Source: a bacterium | GTDB lineage: Bacteria > Patescibacteriota > Microgenomatia > UBA1406 > GWC2-37-13 | NCBI GenBank assembly: GCA_030647255.1 | Contig: JAUSJK010000089.1 | Coordinates: 1-60,586 of the forward strand | DNA: 60,586 nucleotides | Reading direction: 5' to 3' | Shown here: one piece after another, positions 53,135 through 60,586 of the stretch | Position numbering within the stretch: the first letter of the stretch is position 1 | Layout: every line of letters begins with the position of its first letter | Translations under genes and position numbers: made by a program | The notes under the pieces: generated by a model | The model's input: only the letters and a program-made list of their open reading frames with translations | What the model was told of the DNA's origin: nothing | The model's database searches: none

Positions 53135-53995
53135 TTACTTTTTCAATGGTATCATTTTTGTATCCCCTTCCAGATTCAGTAGTGTTGTTATGTCTGCGGA
53201 ACTTGGGATGACAAATTTAGTATTTTTTTCTAAAACCAGCGCCGTTACTTCAAGTTTTCTCCAGATCTGAGCTTTTTCGTTAAAGTACTTATTGGCTGCC
53301 TCGGCGACTCTTTCTATCGCTTCTGCGTTGGCAGTTGCACGAAGAACCGTAGCTCTTGCGTCTCCTTCAGCTCGGAGAATAACCGCATCACTTTGTCCTT
53401 TTGCTTCAAGTGTCGCGCTTTGTTTTAATCCTTCTGATTGTAAAATAGATGCTCTTTTTTCTCGTTCCGCTTTCATCTGCAGACTCATCGCTTCAGTTAT
53501 CTCAGCCGGCGGATCGATCTTTTGTACTTCGACTCGAGTGACTTTAACTCCCCATCCGTGCGTCGCCTCATCAAGAACATCTCGTAGACTTGAGTTTATG
53601 ACATCTCGAGCGGTAAGCGTCTCATCGAGAGATTTGTCACCGATAACATTTCTTAAGTTCGTCTGAGCAAGAGTGGTCGCGGCCGTGTCAAAGTCTTCTA
53701 CTTCAAACTCTGCTTTGACGGGATCGACAACTTTATAGTAGATAACGGCGTCGACAACGACGGAGACGTTATCTTTTGTAATCACTTTTTGAGGTTCGAC
53801 ATTTATAACTCTTTCTCGTACATCGACAGTGATAAGTGTATCTATATAAGGGAGAATCAGGTTGAGGCCTGGTTCGGCGACAGATTTAAATTTGCCGAGT
53901 CTTAAAACCACGCCTTTTTCAGACTGGTTGATGATCTTAACAGAAGCCACAAGCGTTACTAATCCAAGAACCGCGATGACTATAAGTAAAGGCAT
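53135..53995 (-). CDS. SPFH/stomatin-family protein
   Basis: The 286-residue protein has an N-terminal membrane anchor, SPFH domain (NQSEKGVVLRLGKF, IDTLITVDVRERVINVEPQ) and the coiled coil with EAMSLQMKAEREKRA. It scaffolds membrane microdomains. With the NfeD gene upstream it forms the usual pair. TACATT ends 8 nt before the ATG. Confidence 0.92.
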   Translation of the reverse strand: MPLLIVIAVLGLVTLVASVKIINQSEKGVVLRLGKFKSVAEPGLNLILPYIDTLITVDVRERVINVEPQKVITKDNVSVVVDAVIYYKVVDPVKAEFEVEDFDTAATTLAQTNLRNVIGDKSLDETLTARDVINSSLRDVLDEATHGWGVKVTRVEVQKIDPPAEITEAMSLQMKAEREKRASILQSEGLKQSATLEAKGQSDAVILRAEGDARATVLRATANAEAIERVAEAANKYFNEKAQIWRKLEVTALVLEKNTKFVIPSSADITTLLNLEGDTKMIPLKK

Positions 53996-54041
53996 ACGAT
54001 TAAAATGTACAATTTATAATTTTCAATTTTCAAAAAACTCT

Positions 54042-54143
54042 CGTCATCCTGGTAAGTCTCGCAAAGCGAGACGCATCCAGGATCGTAGTTAATTCGTTAA
54101 TAACGATTCTGGAGTCGTCGTTCTACTCCTCCCCAGAATGACG
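54042..54143. repeat. MITE-like palindromic element, copy 4
   Basis: The ends are CGTCATCCTGG and CCAGAATGACG, with hairpin GTCTCGC-AAA-GCGAGAC. It lies between the SPFH and NfeD genes. Confidence 0.85.
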
Positions 54144-54223
54144 TTAAGTACTTTCTAACACCTAACTTTCCTAACACTTAACGGATTTTCTTTATAAACT
54201 TTACCAACTTTTCACTTTATAAA

Positions 54224-54655
54224 CTATTTGACTCTCAACGTTACTCCACTTACCGATTCTATCATTACTTCCACTCCTTCTTCAAGCATCTTGTCAGCGC
54301 TCGCTCTCCATATCTCTCCTTCTACTTTTACCTGTCCGGGCTTTTGTGAAGTAATTTTTTTAATAACCATGCCTTTTTTTCCGATGATGGCATCGACGTT
54401 TGTTTGTTTTGTCGCCACTGCTAGTTTATTTTTTACAAAAGCTCGTCCGACAGCAATATATATAAATGAAAAAACCGCAACCATAACCATACTTACTTCA
54501 AATGAGTTGATGACTTTACCTATGGCACCGGACACAATAAAAATTCCCCCAATGATAAAAAGATCGAATCCCGTGGCCACACCGAGAAGAATCTCTGCCA
54601 CGATGGCGAGAATTCCGAGAATGATTAAGATATAGTTCTTGTCAGAAAGATCCAT
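54224..54655 (-). CDS. NfeD-family protein
   Basis: The 143-residue protein has 3-4 TM helices and a C-terminal OB-fold (IGKKGMVIKKIT, GEIWRASADKMLEEGVEVMI). NfeD proteins work with SPFH proteins in membrane order. TATAAT ends 6 nt before the ATG. Confidence 0.88.
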   Translation of the reverse strand: MDLSDKNYILIILGILAIVAEILLGVATGFDLFIIGGIFIVSGAIGKVINSFEVSMVMVAVFSFIYIAVGRAFVKNKLAVATKQTNVDAIIGKKGMVIKKITSQKPGQVKVEGEIWRASADKMLEEGVEVMIESVSGVTLRVK

Positions 54656-54706
54656 ATGCGAATTATACCATTTTTTCTTAAAAAAATTGTCTGCTAGAAT
54701 AGAAGC

Positions 54707-55927
54707 ATGTTTTCTTTAATCTCTTCATTTCTTCTCTTTCTTTTTATTCTCCTCTTACCTACTCAACTTGGAAAACATTTTTTTATGGATTTCTCATATC
54801 TTTCCGGATCTCGGATAGATTATCTTGCCCCTACTTTATACGCGACCGACATACTGGTATTTGCACTTGCTCTTCTCAATATCAAAACAGTCATACGCTT
54901 TTTTCAAAATAAATTCGTCCTTATTGGAATAATTGCATTACTTGTCAATGTACATTTTTCTCTCTCTCCTATTATTTCACTCATTAAATTCGTAAAAATA
55001 GTCGAGCTTTGTATCATATTTTCTATTATTAAAACACGAAGAGTTCATCCCGGCCTTTTTATGGCGACCGTTACACTCGGAACATTCGGCGAATTTGTAC
55101 TCGTCGTCTTGCAGTTTATTTCAAAACATTCTCTCCAGGGTATATTTTATTGGTTTGGCGAAAGATACTTCACTCTCTCCACTCCTGACATCGCCAAAAT
55201 GTCTCTTCAGGGGATCGAGTTTCTCCGGCCCTATGGTACTTTTTCCCACCCCAATTCTATGGGAGGATTTTACCTGTTACTTTATACCCTTGTTCTCATC
55301 GACAAGCGCTTGTCACCATATTTTCTTCGCAAAATACTTTTTCTCACCCTTGCGAGCCTTCTTATCTTATTCTCGTTTTCCAAAATTGCGATCGTCATGT
55401 TTTTTGTTATCAATATCATCTATGTTTTTATTCAGAAAAAGAAATGGTGTAAGCTATGTCTCACTGCCCGTCTCATTGCACTTATTGCTCTATCGGCTCT
55501 ATTTCTCTCAGCCAAAGGTGATGTGCTGACGGTAGATAAACGCCTCACTCTTATCTCCAATTCGCTATCTATTATCGCTTCCCGTCCACTGACTGGAACA
55601 GGCATAGGCGCCTATCTTATCGCCCAACATGAGTTTCCTATCAAATATAGTTATGTTTTCCTTCAACCTGTCCATAATATTTTTCTACTCTTTTTCTCAG
55701 AGCTCGGAGTCATCATAGGTGGGATAGTTGGATACATAGGACTACGTTTTTTGAAAGAAAAAGTAGTCTTTAAAACATCCAAAAAGGGTCTGCGTAGAAT
55801 ACTCAATTACGTAGGAATTCTTTGTCTATTCGTTATAGGAGTAACTGGATTTTTTGACCATTACTGGCTGACATTACAGCAGAATATGCTCCTCATTCCT
55901 GTAGTCGTCGCATTTATTTCAGATTAA
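54707..55927 (+). CDS. O-antigen ligase/polymerase-like membrane protein
   Basis: The 406-residue protein has about ten TM segments and the Wzy_C-like loop (FSHPNSMGGFYLLLYTL; PLTGTGIGAYLIAQHEF; PVHNIFLLFFSELG). It would ligate or polymerise surface glycans. TAGAAT ends 6 nt before the ATG. Confidence 0.82.
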   Translation: MFSLISSFLLFLFILLLPTQLGKHFFMDFSYLSGSRIDYLAPTLYATDILVFALALLNIKTVIRFFQNKFVLIGIIALLVNVHFSLSPIISLIKFVKIVELCIIFSIIKTRRVHPGLFMATVTLGTFGEFVLVVLQFISKHSLQGIFYWFGERYFTLSTPDIAKMSLQGIEFLRPYGTFSHPNSMGGFYLLLYTLVLIDKRLSPYFLRKILFLTLASLLILFSFSKIAIVMFFVINIIYVFIQKKKWCKLCLTARLIALIALSALFLSAKGDVLTVDKRLTLISNSLSIIASRPLTGTGIGAYLIAQHEFPIKYSYVFLQPVHNIFLLFFSELGVIIGGIVGYIGLRFLKEKVVFKTSKKGLRRILNYVGILCLFVIGVTGFFDHYWLTLQQNMLLIPVVVAFISD

Positions 55928-55941
55928 TAAATATGTACCTT

Positions 55942-56119
55942 CGTCATCCTGGCCTGCCTGCCGGCAGGCAGGTAAGTTCCGATGATACTTCGGGACGCAT
56001 CCAGGATCGTTGTTAATGCCTTTCTTATAACTCATAACTTTTATAATCCTATTGACAACGATTCTGGAGTCGTCATAGTTTATAGTGAGCTTGCCGAACT
56101 ATTCCTCCCCAGAATGACG
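55942..56119. repeat. MITE-like palindromic element, copy 5
   Basis: The ends are CGTCATCCTGG and CCAGAATGACG. It has an extra palindrome CCTGCCTGCCGGCAGGCAGG and a longer second arm. It abuts the stop of the MFS gene. Confidence 0.85.
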
Positions 56120-57346
56120 TTAAGAAACTTTTAGGTGCTTAGGGGTGACTAGAAGAAGTAGTACGGCAATTCCTACCCCGAGAAATCCTAATAGAGAAAA
56201 TGCTCCGCCGTTCCCAAATGTATCTGCCATAAAACCGGCGGATATGGGACCCACAACATATCCTATATTCGTAAAAAAATCTTCAAGCCCTTCTATCTCT
56301 CGCGACTGGGTTGACTCGCTAATGTAATCAGCAAATGCGCCTTTGATCGCCGGCCAGGCAAGTGAGTTGAGAGCGGCAAATAAAAAAACAATAATCAATA
56401 TTAAAATAACATTATGGACAAAACCAATCATGGCCAAAAATAAAGAGCTCACGAGAAGAGAGGCGAAGGCTACTCTTTTTTTTCCATATATATGAGTTAC
56501 TTTCCCCACGATCCATCCTACAAAAAGTCCGGGCAGTATATAGACGGAGACAAAAAGTCCTCCCAACGGATGCAAGTTCGTCAAACTCTCTGAAAACAAT
56601 GGTCCGATAGTCCAAAAAAAGGAATCGATAATATTGAGGAATAATGTACATACTAATACTGGCAATATAATTTTTCCTATTCGTTTCCATGTCGCTAGCT
56701 CAGCCCATACGGTACTTTTTTTCTGAATCACTTGCTGATTTAATTTTTTCTCCGAAGTCACGTACATCAAAATCAAAAAACAAAAGTATGAGAAAAAGAG
56801 GAAAATCCATGCCAGTAGAAATATAGGCCAATCTACCATTGTCCCTATGACGAGTCCCGCCATGATCGGAGCAATCAGATACCCGAGAGATTTAAAGACA
56901 CTGATGACGCCAAAACTGGACGAGTGTTCGGTGGTTTTAGTATTTTGTTTCACAAAATCAAAGATGCTGAAATTTTGCAGATCATAATAAAATCCCCACA
57001 AAGCCATCGCAATGAAGAAAAGCCATATCGCCTTCGCCTGCCAAAGAATGAGAGGATAGACAAAACACATGGCAAACATCAGCAGGTATAAGCGGCGAAA
57101 GCTCGTCGTTGGAAAATATTTACTGACAATGAAATCAAATCCCGCTCCAGCAACAGATGACATGCCGATGATGACCCCCATGACGCTTTTACTCAATCCC
57201 GCCTGAGTGAGAATAAGAGGAGTAGCATAGGATAAAATCCCGTCAAATATCCCCCAGAAAAAAATCATTAAAGAGAGTGTGTACAGTGTGGTATGCGAAA
57301 ATCCATATTTTCTGAAGTGGATATAGAGATGTCGAAATCCAGGCAT
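56120..57346 (-). CDS. MFS transporter
   Basis: The 408-residue protein has twelve TM segments and MFS features (GFFDGILSYATPLILTQ type start; VGKVTHIYGKKRVAF loop). TAGAGT ends 8 nt before the ATG. The substrate is unknown. Confidence 0.85.
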   Translation of the reverse strand: MPGFRHLYIHFRKYGFSHTTLYTLSLMIFFWGIFDGILSYATPLILTQAGLSKSVMGVIIGMSSVAGAGFDFIVSKYFPTTSFRRLYLLMFAMCFVYPLILWQAKAIWLFFIAMALWGFYYDLQNFSIFDFVKQNTKTTEHSSSFGVISVFKSLGYLIAPIMAGLVIGTMVDWPIFLLAWIFLFFSYFCFLILMYVTSEKKLNQQVIQKKSTVWAELATWKRIGKIILPVLVCTLFLNIIDSFFWTIGPLFSESLTNLHPLGGLFVSVYILPGLFVGWIVGKVTHIYGKKRVAFASLLVSSLFLAMIGFVHNVILILIIVFLFAALNSLAWPAIKGAFADYISESTQSREIEGLEDFFTNIGYVVGPISAGFMADTFGNGGAFSLLGFLGVGIAVLLLLVTPKHLKVS

Positions 57347-57454
57347 ATATATTTACTCTAGCAGATTATGAAGTAAGTCGTCTATTCTCTAACCATCCTT
57401 TTAGCTTTCGGATGAGGGTAAATAATGATAAAATAGAATTGCTAACCTGTGCAT

Positions 57455-57525
57455 TCGGGGATCTGCTAATGGTAGGCAGCCAGACTCTGAATCTGGTAAT
57501 CTTGGTTCGAGTCCAAGTCCCCGAG
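57455..57525 (+). tRNA. tRNA-Gln (CTG)
   Basis: The cloverleaf has acceptor TCGGGGA/TCCCCGA, anticodon loop CTCTGAA (anticodon CTG) and T-arm CTTGG-TTCGAGT-CCAAG. The CCA is not encoded; the discriminator G is also the first base of the GCAAGGC hairpin. Confidence 0.92.
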
Positions 57526-57628
57526 CAAGGCACAATTCTGCGCCTTGCTACGCCTAACATACAGAATTGGAACGAAGGCAGGTGCAGTATTGTACCTGCC
57601 CGCATGGTACCTGTGCAAGAAAAGTAGC
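57525..57628 (+). repeat. Mini-element hairpin region at the tRNA-Gln 3' end
   Basis: It has the GCAAGGC/GCCTTGC hairpin (57525-57548), a second hairpin with GGCAGGT and ACCTGCC, and GGTACC, like the element at tRNA-Asn. The GIY-YIG part is absent. Confidence 0.8.
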
Positions 57629-57687
57629 GTATCAAAAACTGTTGATGACAATTAAAAGAAAAAGTTTGAGAAAGATGCTTTCCGAAT

Positions 57688-58323
57688 ATGACAAAAATAT
57701 ATGAAGTAAATATTAATGAAACTGGTAGACAAATTAAAGAACTATCATCTGGTGATTCATTCAAAATCTCCCAAATGATATTTAATCTTAAAGACCAGCT
57801 TATTAAAGCTAGCTTAGCACTTACCATGTTCGAGCGGTCTCAGATTTCCACAGACCCTTTTATTGCATCCTTACCTTTTTCATATCAAATTCATTTGCAT
57901 CTTTTGTATGCGCATGCGTTCATCTTTGCACTTGACGAGATAGATAAAACGATGTCTGTTCTTGAAAGCCCGGAAAAAATGCCTAATATTCCATTAAATG
58001 CGAGACTTCAGCTAACCAAGGCGCGGTTAGACCTTAGTACTTTGATACCTGGTATTAAATCGGTGAGGGACTCGGCACATCATGTGGAAGATCGTATTCG
58101 CCTAAAAGGTAATCATGAGAAAAAAATATTGCCCCAACCTGTCACTATTCCTGGATTATTTACCCATCAGGGAGATGTTCTTATGGTATCATGCCTTATT
58201 GATAATAGACTCTCCTATACTGCTGGCGATGGAAGTTTACAAATGATAGAAATTAGCGAAACAGTATTAAAGCACGCCCAAAGTGTGGTACAAAAAGTTT
58301 TTGACGGATTTGAGTGGTTTTAA
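57688..58323 (+). CDS. Hypothetical helical protein, HEPN-like motif
   Basis: The 211-residue protein is mostly helical. It has VRDSAHHVEDR, which fits the Rx4H motif of HEPN RNases, but this is a weak match. No other domain is recognised. It has no clear -10 box; it may be read from the tRNA-Gln side. Confidence 0.5.
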   Translation: MTKIYEVNINETGRQIKELSSGDSFKISQMIFNLKDQLIKASLALTMFERSQISTDPFIASLPFSYQIHLHLLYAHAFIFALDEIDKTMSVLESPEKMPNIPLNARLQLTKARLDLSTLIPGIKSVRDSAHHVEDRIRLKGNHEKKILPQPVTIPGLFTHQGDVLMVSCLIDNRLSYTAGDGSLQMIEISETVLKHAQSVVQKVFDGFEWF

Positions 58324-58361
58324 TCATCAATGATACTTTATTGACCAACATACAGAGCTAA

Positions 58362-58414
58362 CTTCATACTATGCCAAGTGTATGATCTGCAAACCGCTTG
58401 ATATACTTTGGTGT
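58362..58414 (+). promoter_or_regulatory. Repeated promoter P1
   Basis: CTATGCCAAGTGTATGAT and CTTGATATACTTT are aligned with P2 and P3. TATACT (58402-58407) ends 7 nt before the ATG. Confidence 0.6.
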
Positions 58415-58825
58415 ATGAAATCAAATGCTTTAATTCCGGAACTCATCGTGAATGACTTTCAAAAAAGTCTTCACTTTTATGTGAAAGTGCTCGGTTTTAA
58501 AATTGAGTACGACAGACCCGAAAGGAAATTTGCCATGCTTTCACTCCAGGGAAGCCAGATTATGATTAATGAAAAAAATGGGACGTGGGAAACTGGTAAG
58601 TTAGATTATCCGTTGGGAATAGGCATTAATTTTCAGATAAAAGTCGACGACGTCCAGTCATTACTAACACTCCTGAAAGAACAAAACTATTCTCTATACG
58701 AAGATGTAACAGAAAACTGGTATAGAAAGGGGTCCATAGAAGTGGGACATAGCGAGTTTTTAGTACAAGACCCCGACGGGTATTTACTAAGATTCTGTCA
58801 AAATTTAGGTGAAAGAGCTATATAA
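58415..58825 (+). CDS. VOC (glyoxalase/bleomycin-resistance) family protein
   Basis: The 136-residue protein has ELIVNDFQKSLHFYVKVLGFKIEY, the VOC repeat, and the C-terminal FLVQDPDGYLLRFCQ. VOC proteins bind small molecules or metals; the substrate is unknown. The ATG is chosen over one 11 codons upstream because of the promoter. Confidence 0.88.
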   Translation: MKSNALIPELIVNDFQKSLHFYVKVLGFKIEYDRPERKFAMLSLQGSQIMINEKNGTWETGKLDYPLGIGINFQIKVDDVQSLLTLLKEQNYSLYEDVTENWYRKGSIEVGHSEFLVQDPDGYLLRFCQNLGERAI

Positions 58826-58854
58826 ATTTCGTCTGCTTTAGTTCTTCGTCAACT

Positions 58855-58904
58855 TCATAATATGCCAAGTGCATGATGCAGGAACTACTTGATATAATTT
58901 CTTC
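58855..58904 (+). promoter_or_regulatory. Repeated promoter P2
   Basis: TATGCCAAGTGCATGATG and CTTGATATAATTTCTTC. TATAAT (58893-58898) ends 6 nt before the ATG. Confidence 0.65.
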
Positions 58905-59687
58905 ATGAGAAAAATAGTTGCAATAGGAGGAGGAGAAATTGGCAGACCAGGATTCCCAATAGAAACTCTTCCGATTGATAAAAAAATAGTAGGCCTATCC
59001 GGGAAAAAATCTCCTCGTTTACTTTTTCTACCTACCGCAAGTTCGGATTCGGACGGATATATAGAAGTTGTTAAAAAATATTTTGGGAACAAATTGGGTT
59101 ATAAAGTTGGGTCTCTCCTTCTTTTTAATCGCAGTTTACTCCACGAAGAAATAAAAACAAAAATACTCAGTTCCGACATTATCTATGTAGGAGGAGGAAA
59201 TACATTAAAGATGATGAGACGATGGAGATATTTAGGCGTAGACAAATTACTAAGAAAAGCGTATGAAAAAGGAATTGTTATGTCCGGAGTAAGCGCCGGA
59301 GCTGTTTGTTGGTTTAATTATGCTCATAGTGATTCGATGAGTTTCTATTCTCCCAAAAAGTGGAGCTATATCAGAGTCAAATGTCTCAACTTCGTTCCTT
59401 TTACGTTGTGTCCTCATTATGATGGAGAAAAAAGAGATGTCCATTTCAAAAAGATGATTACTAAACAAGGAGGGATAGGTATAGCGCTGGATAACTGCAG
59501 TGCTATTGAAATTATTGATGACAAATACAGAATCCTTACCTCCAAAGCCACAGCCAAAGCCTATGTCGTATACAAAAGACGAGGAAAAGTTACTCAGAAA
59601 GAGATAGAAAAGAAAGAAGAACTTGTCCCTTTAACTCAAATTTCCAAATTATGCGAGTTAAAAGATCCAAACTTTAGACTATTGTGA
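58905..59687 (+). CDS. S51 peptidase (dipeptidase E-like)
   Basis: The 260-residue protein has the S51 fold: IGGGEIG, YVGGGNTLKMMRRW, SGVSAGAVCWF with the catalytic Ser, and LCPHYDGE. It would cut aspartyl dipeptides or store peptides. TATAAT ends 6 nt before the ATG. Confidence 0.88.
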   Translation: MRKIVAIGGGEIGRPGFPIETLPIDKKIVGLSGKKSPRLLFLPTASSDSDGYIEVVKKYFGNKLGYKVGSLLLFNRSLLHEEIKTKILSSDIIYVGGGNTLKMMRRWRYLGVDKLLRKAYEKGIVMSGVSAGAVCWFNYAHSDSMSFYSPKKWSYIRVKCLNFVPFTLCPHYDGEKRDVHFKKMITKQGGIGIALDNCSAIEIIDDKYRILTSKATAKAYVVYKRRGKVTQKEIEKKEELVPLTQISKLCELKDPNFRLL

Positions 59688-59721
59688 CAAGCCTTTCAAC
59701 CTCCGAGGTTAAAAAGTGTAT

Positions 59722-59772
59722 GTAATAGTATGTCGAGTACGTTATGTAAGAACCACTTGATATAATTTCTTC
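59722..59772 (+). promoter_or_regulatory. Repeated promoter P3
   Basis: TATGTCGAGTACGTTATG and CTTGATATAATTTCTTC, the last 17 bases identical to P2. TATAAT ends 6 nt before the ATG. Confidence 0.65.
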
Positions 59773-60476
59773 ATGGCAGATGAATCTGGAAAAACTTTAG
59801 ATCAGCAACCTGAACCTTTAAGTGAATATTATGATGAAATGGCAAGAAAAGTCGAACAACTTTTAAAATCAAAGTTCGGATTTATAAAAGAGCAAGTCGA
59901 AATAAAGAAATCATTGTTAGGCACGACGCCCATTTATCCCCTTGAAGCAGAAGATGACGTAATGTTTAGATCAGAAGTGGCAAGAATAATAAACACAGAA
60001 GTACTATCTCCGACAGGAAAAACACTGATTCTTCTTGATTTAGCGACACAACATGCCATAGCAACTTTACAGATGTTTTATCTTAATGGCGTAGACTGTT
60101 ATTCGACTCTTTTCCCCCGGAAGGAGCAAATATACCTCAAGATCAATCATATTACAATGGAGAAATGGTACAAAGAGTCATGGAAGTTGCGATGAGAAAT
60201 CGGATACAAATTGAGGATGCGAAAAATTCTTTAAACGCAGATAATTTAAGAGGTATTATGCTTAACATACATTCACACGCTGGTCAAGAAGATCGAACTG
60301 GAATCTTTAATAACCACTATCCAGAAAAAGAACAGTTGGATAGACTTGGCATAACAAATGTTGCTTTATTAGCTGAAGTCTCTCCTAATAATGCTCATTT
60401 CCTATATGAAGACATAATCGACGGTCAAAGTAAAACAGGCATCGGTAAACCTGTCCCCATTGTCAAGACCAATTGA
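59773..60476 (+). pseudogene. Hypothetical gene split by a -1 frameshift at a C5 run
   Basis: The first frame (to 60195) and the second (open from before 60111 to 60476) join naturally at TTTTCCCCC (60110-60118): STLF-P then PEGANIPQDQSYYNGEMVQR. Together they would give about 233 residues. The family is not recognised. The shift may be a sequencing error, a real break or a programmed slip. Confidence 0.6.
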
Positions 60477-60499
60477 TAACGATTTTAAGGTTACGTTGT

Positions 60500-60586
60500 T
60501 CAACTGATTTGAACGGCTGCTTTTCTGAAATATATATCTTCAGGTGTTTTGTATCTTAGTGCCTGATGATATCTCTTTGTATTGTA
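60500..60586 (-). mobile_element. C-terminal end of an IS transposase (integrase-core type), cut by the window
   Basis: The minus strand reads YNTKRYHQALRYKTPEDIYF then a short tail and TGA, the typical end of rve-type transposases (IS3 or IS481 group). The rest lies outside the window. Confidence 0.75.

Noticed and set aside
57366-57827. 153-residue minus-strand frame over tRNA-Gln
   Set aside because: It is the shadow of the tRNA, the hairpin repeat and the following gene.
1-60586. CRISPR arrays or cas genes
   Set aside because: No regular direct repeats with unique spacers and no Cas motifs were seen; the repeats are scattered hairpins.
1-60586. UGA recoded to glycine as in Gracilibacteria
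   Set aside because: Many complete proteins end at TGA at their expected length, so the standard code fits.

Overview
The window looks like a compact, AT-rich bacterial chromosome of the Patescibacteria (Candidate Phyla Radiation) type, possibly Microgenomates. This lineage call is an inference from gene content: T4SS_pilin-family proteins next to a VirB6-like protein and ComM, many short secreted or single-TM proteins without wider homologues, an SmpB-ssrA pair, small GIY-YIG genes and abundant hairpin repeats. UGA is used as a stop, so the standard bacterial code applies. Genes are packed tightly and several convergent pairs touch or overlap.

Region 1 (1-12.5 kb) is an accessory, defence-rich island that ends at a tRNA-Asn gene. 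From the left it carries a NACHT STAND NTPase cut by the window edge, preceded in its operon by an SRA-like/HNH endonuclease. Next come a GNAT acetyltransferase, a Phd/RelE-type toxin-antitoxin pair, a P-loop kinase with an internal deletion, a RhuM-family protein, an AbiEi/AbiEii pair, a DUF305 operon, a lone PAS protein and a CNNM-type transporter. Between these lie relics of a GIY-YIG mini-element and of a second hairpin repeat. One mini-element sits exactly at the 3' end of tRNA-Asn and is flanked by a 10-bp direct repeat of the tRNA end.

Region 2 (12.7-38.2 kb) is core-like. It holds an HPF-like protein, a DMT transporter, a beta-CASP ribonuclease, an RraB-like protein, a 3'-5' exonuclease, YqeY, an FtsB-like protein, tRNA-Met and a GT2 glycosyltransferase. 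A cell-surface block follows: three T4SS_pilin-like proteins, ComM, two surface proteins and a VirB6-like protein. Then come an M24 peptidase, an FTR1 iron permease, an ECF sigma factor, an IPP-isomerase-like Nudix protein, a DipZ-like and a VKOR-type thioredoxin pair, a GH39-like hydrolase, YggT, SmpB and ssrA (tmRNA).

Region 3 (38.4-60.6 kb) mixes housekeeping and accessory genes: an intact GIY-YIG gene, a PmeII-like restriction-modification pair with a RibD-like protein, an NYN nuclease, two methyltransferases, a Cys-repeat secreted protein, a C39-like peptidase, a pseudo-M48 protein with zinc ribbons, MsrB and MsrA, an SPFH/NfeD pair, an O-antigen-ligase-like protein and two MFS carriers. 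It ends with tRNA-Gln, also followed exactly by the hairpin repeat. Beyond it are three genes with near-identical promoters, one frameshifted gene and the tail of an IS transposase at the right edge.

Two patterns span the window. About 30 genes have a -10-like hexamer (TATAAT, TACAAT, TAGAAT, TATACT) ending 5-9 nt, most often 6 nt, before the start codon and no Shine-Dalgarno sequence, which suggests leaderless transcription. The DUF305 operon is the clear exception and may be foreign. Five copies of a MITE-like element keep their hairpins while changing sequence (covariation).
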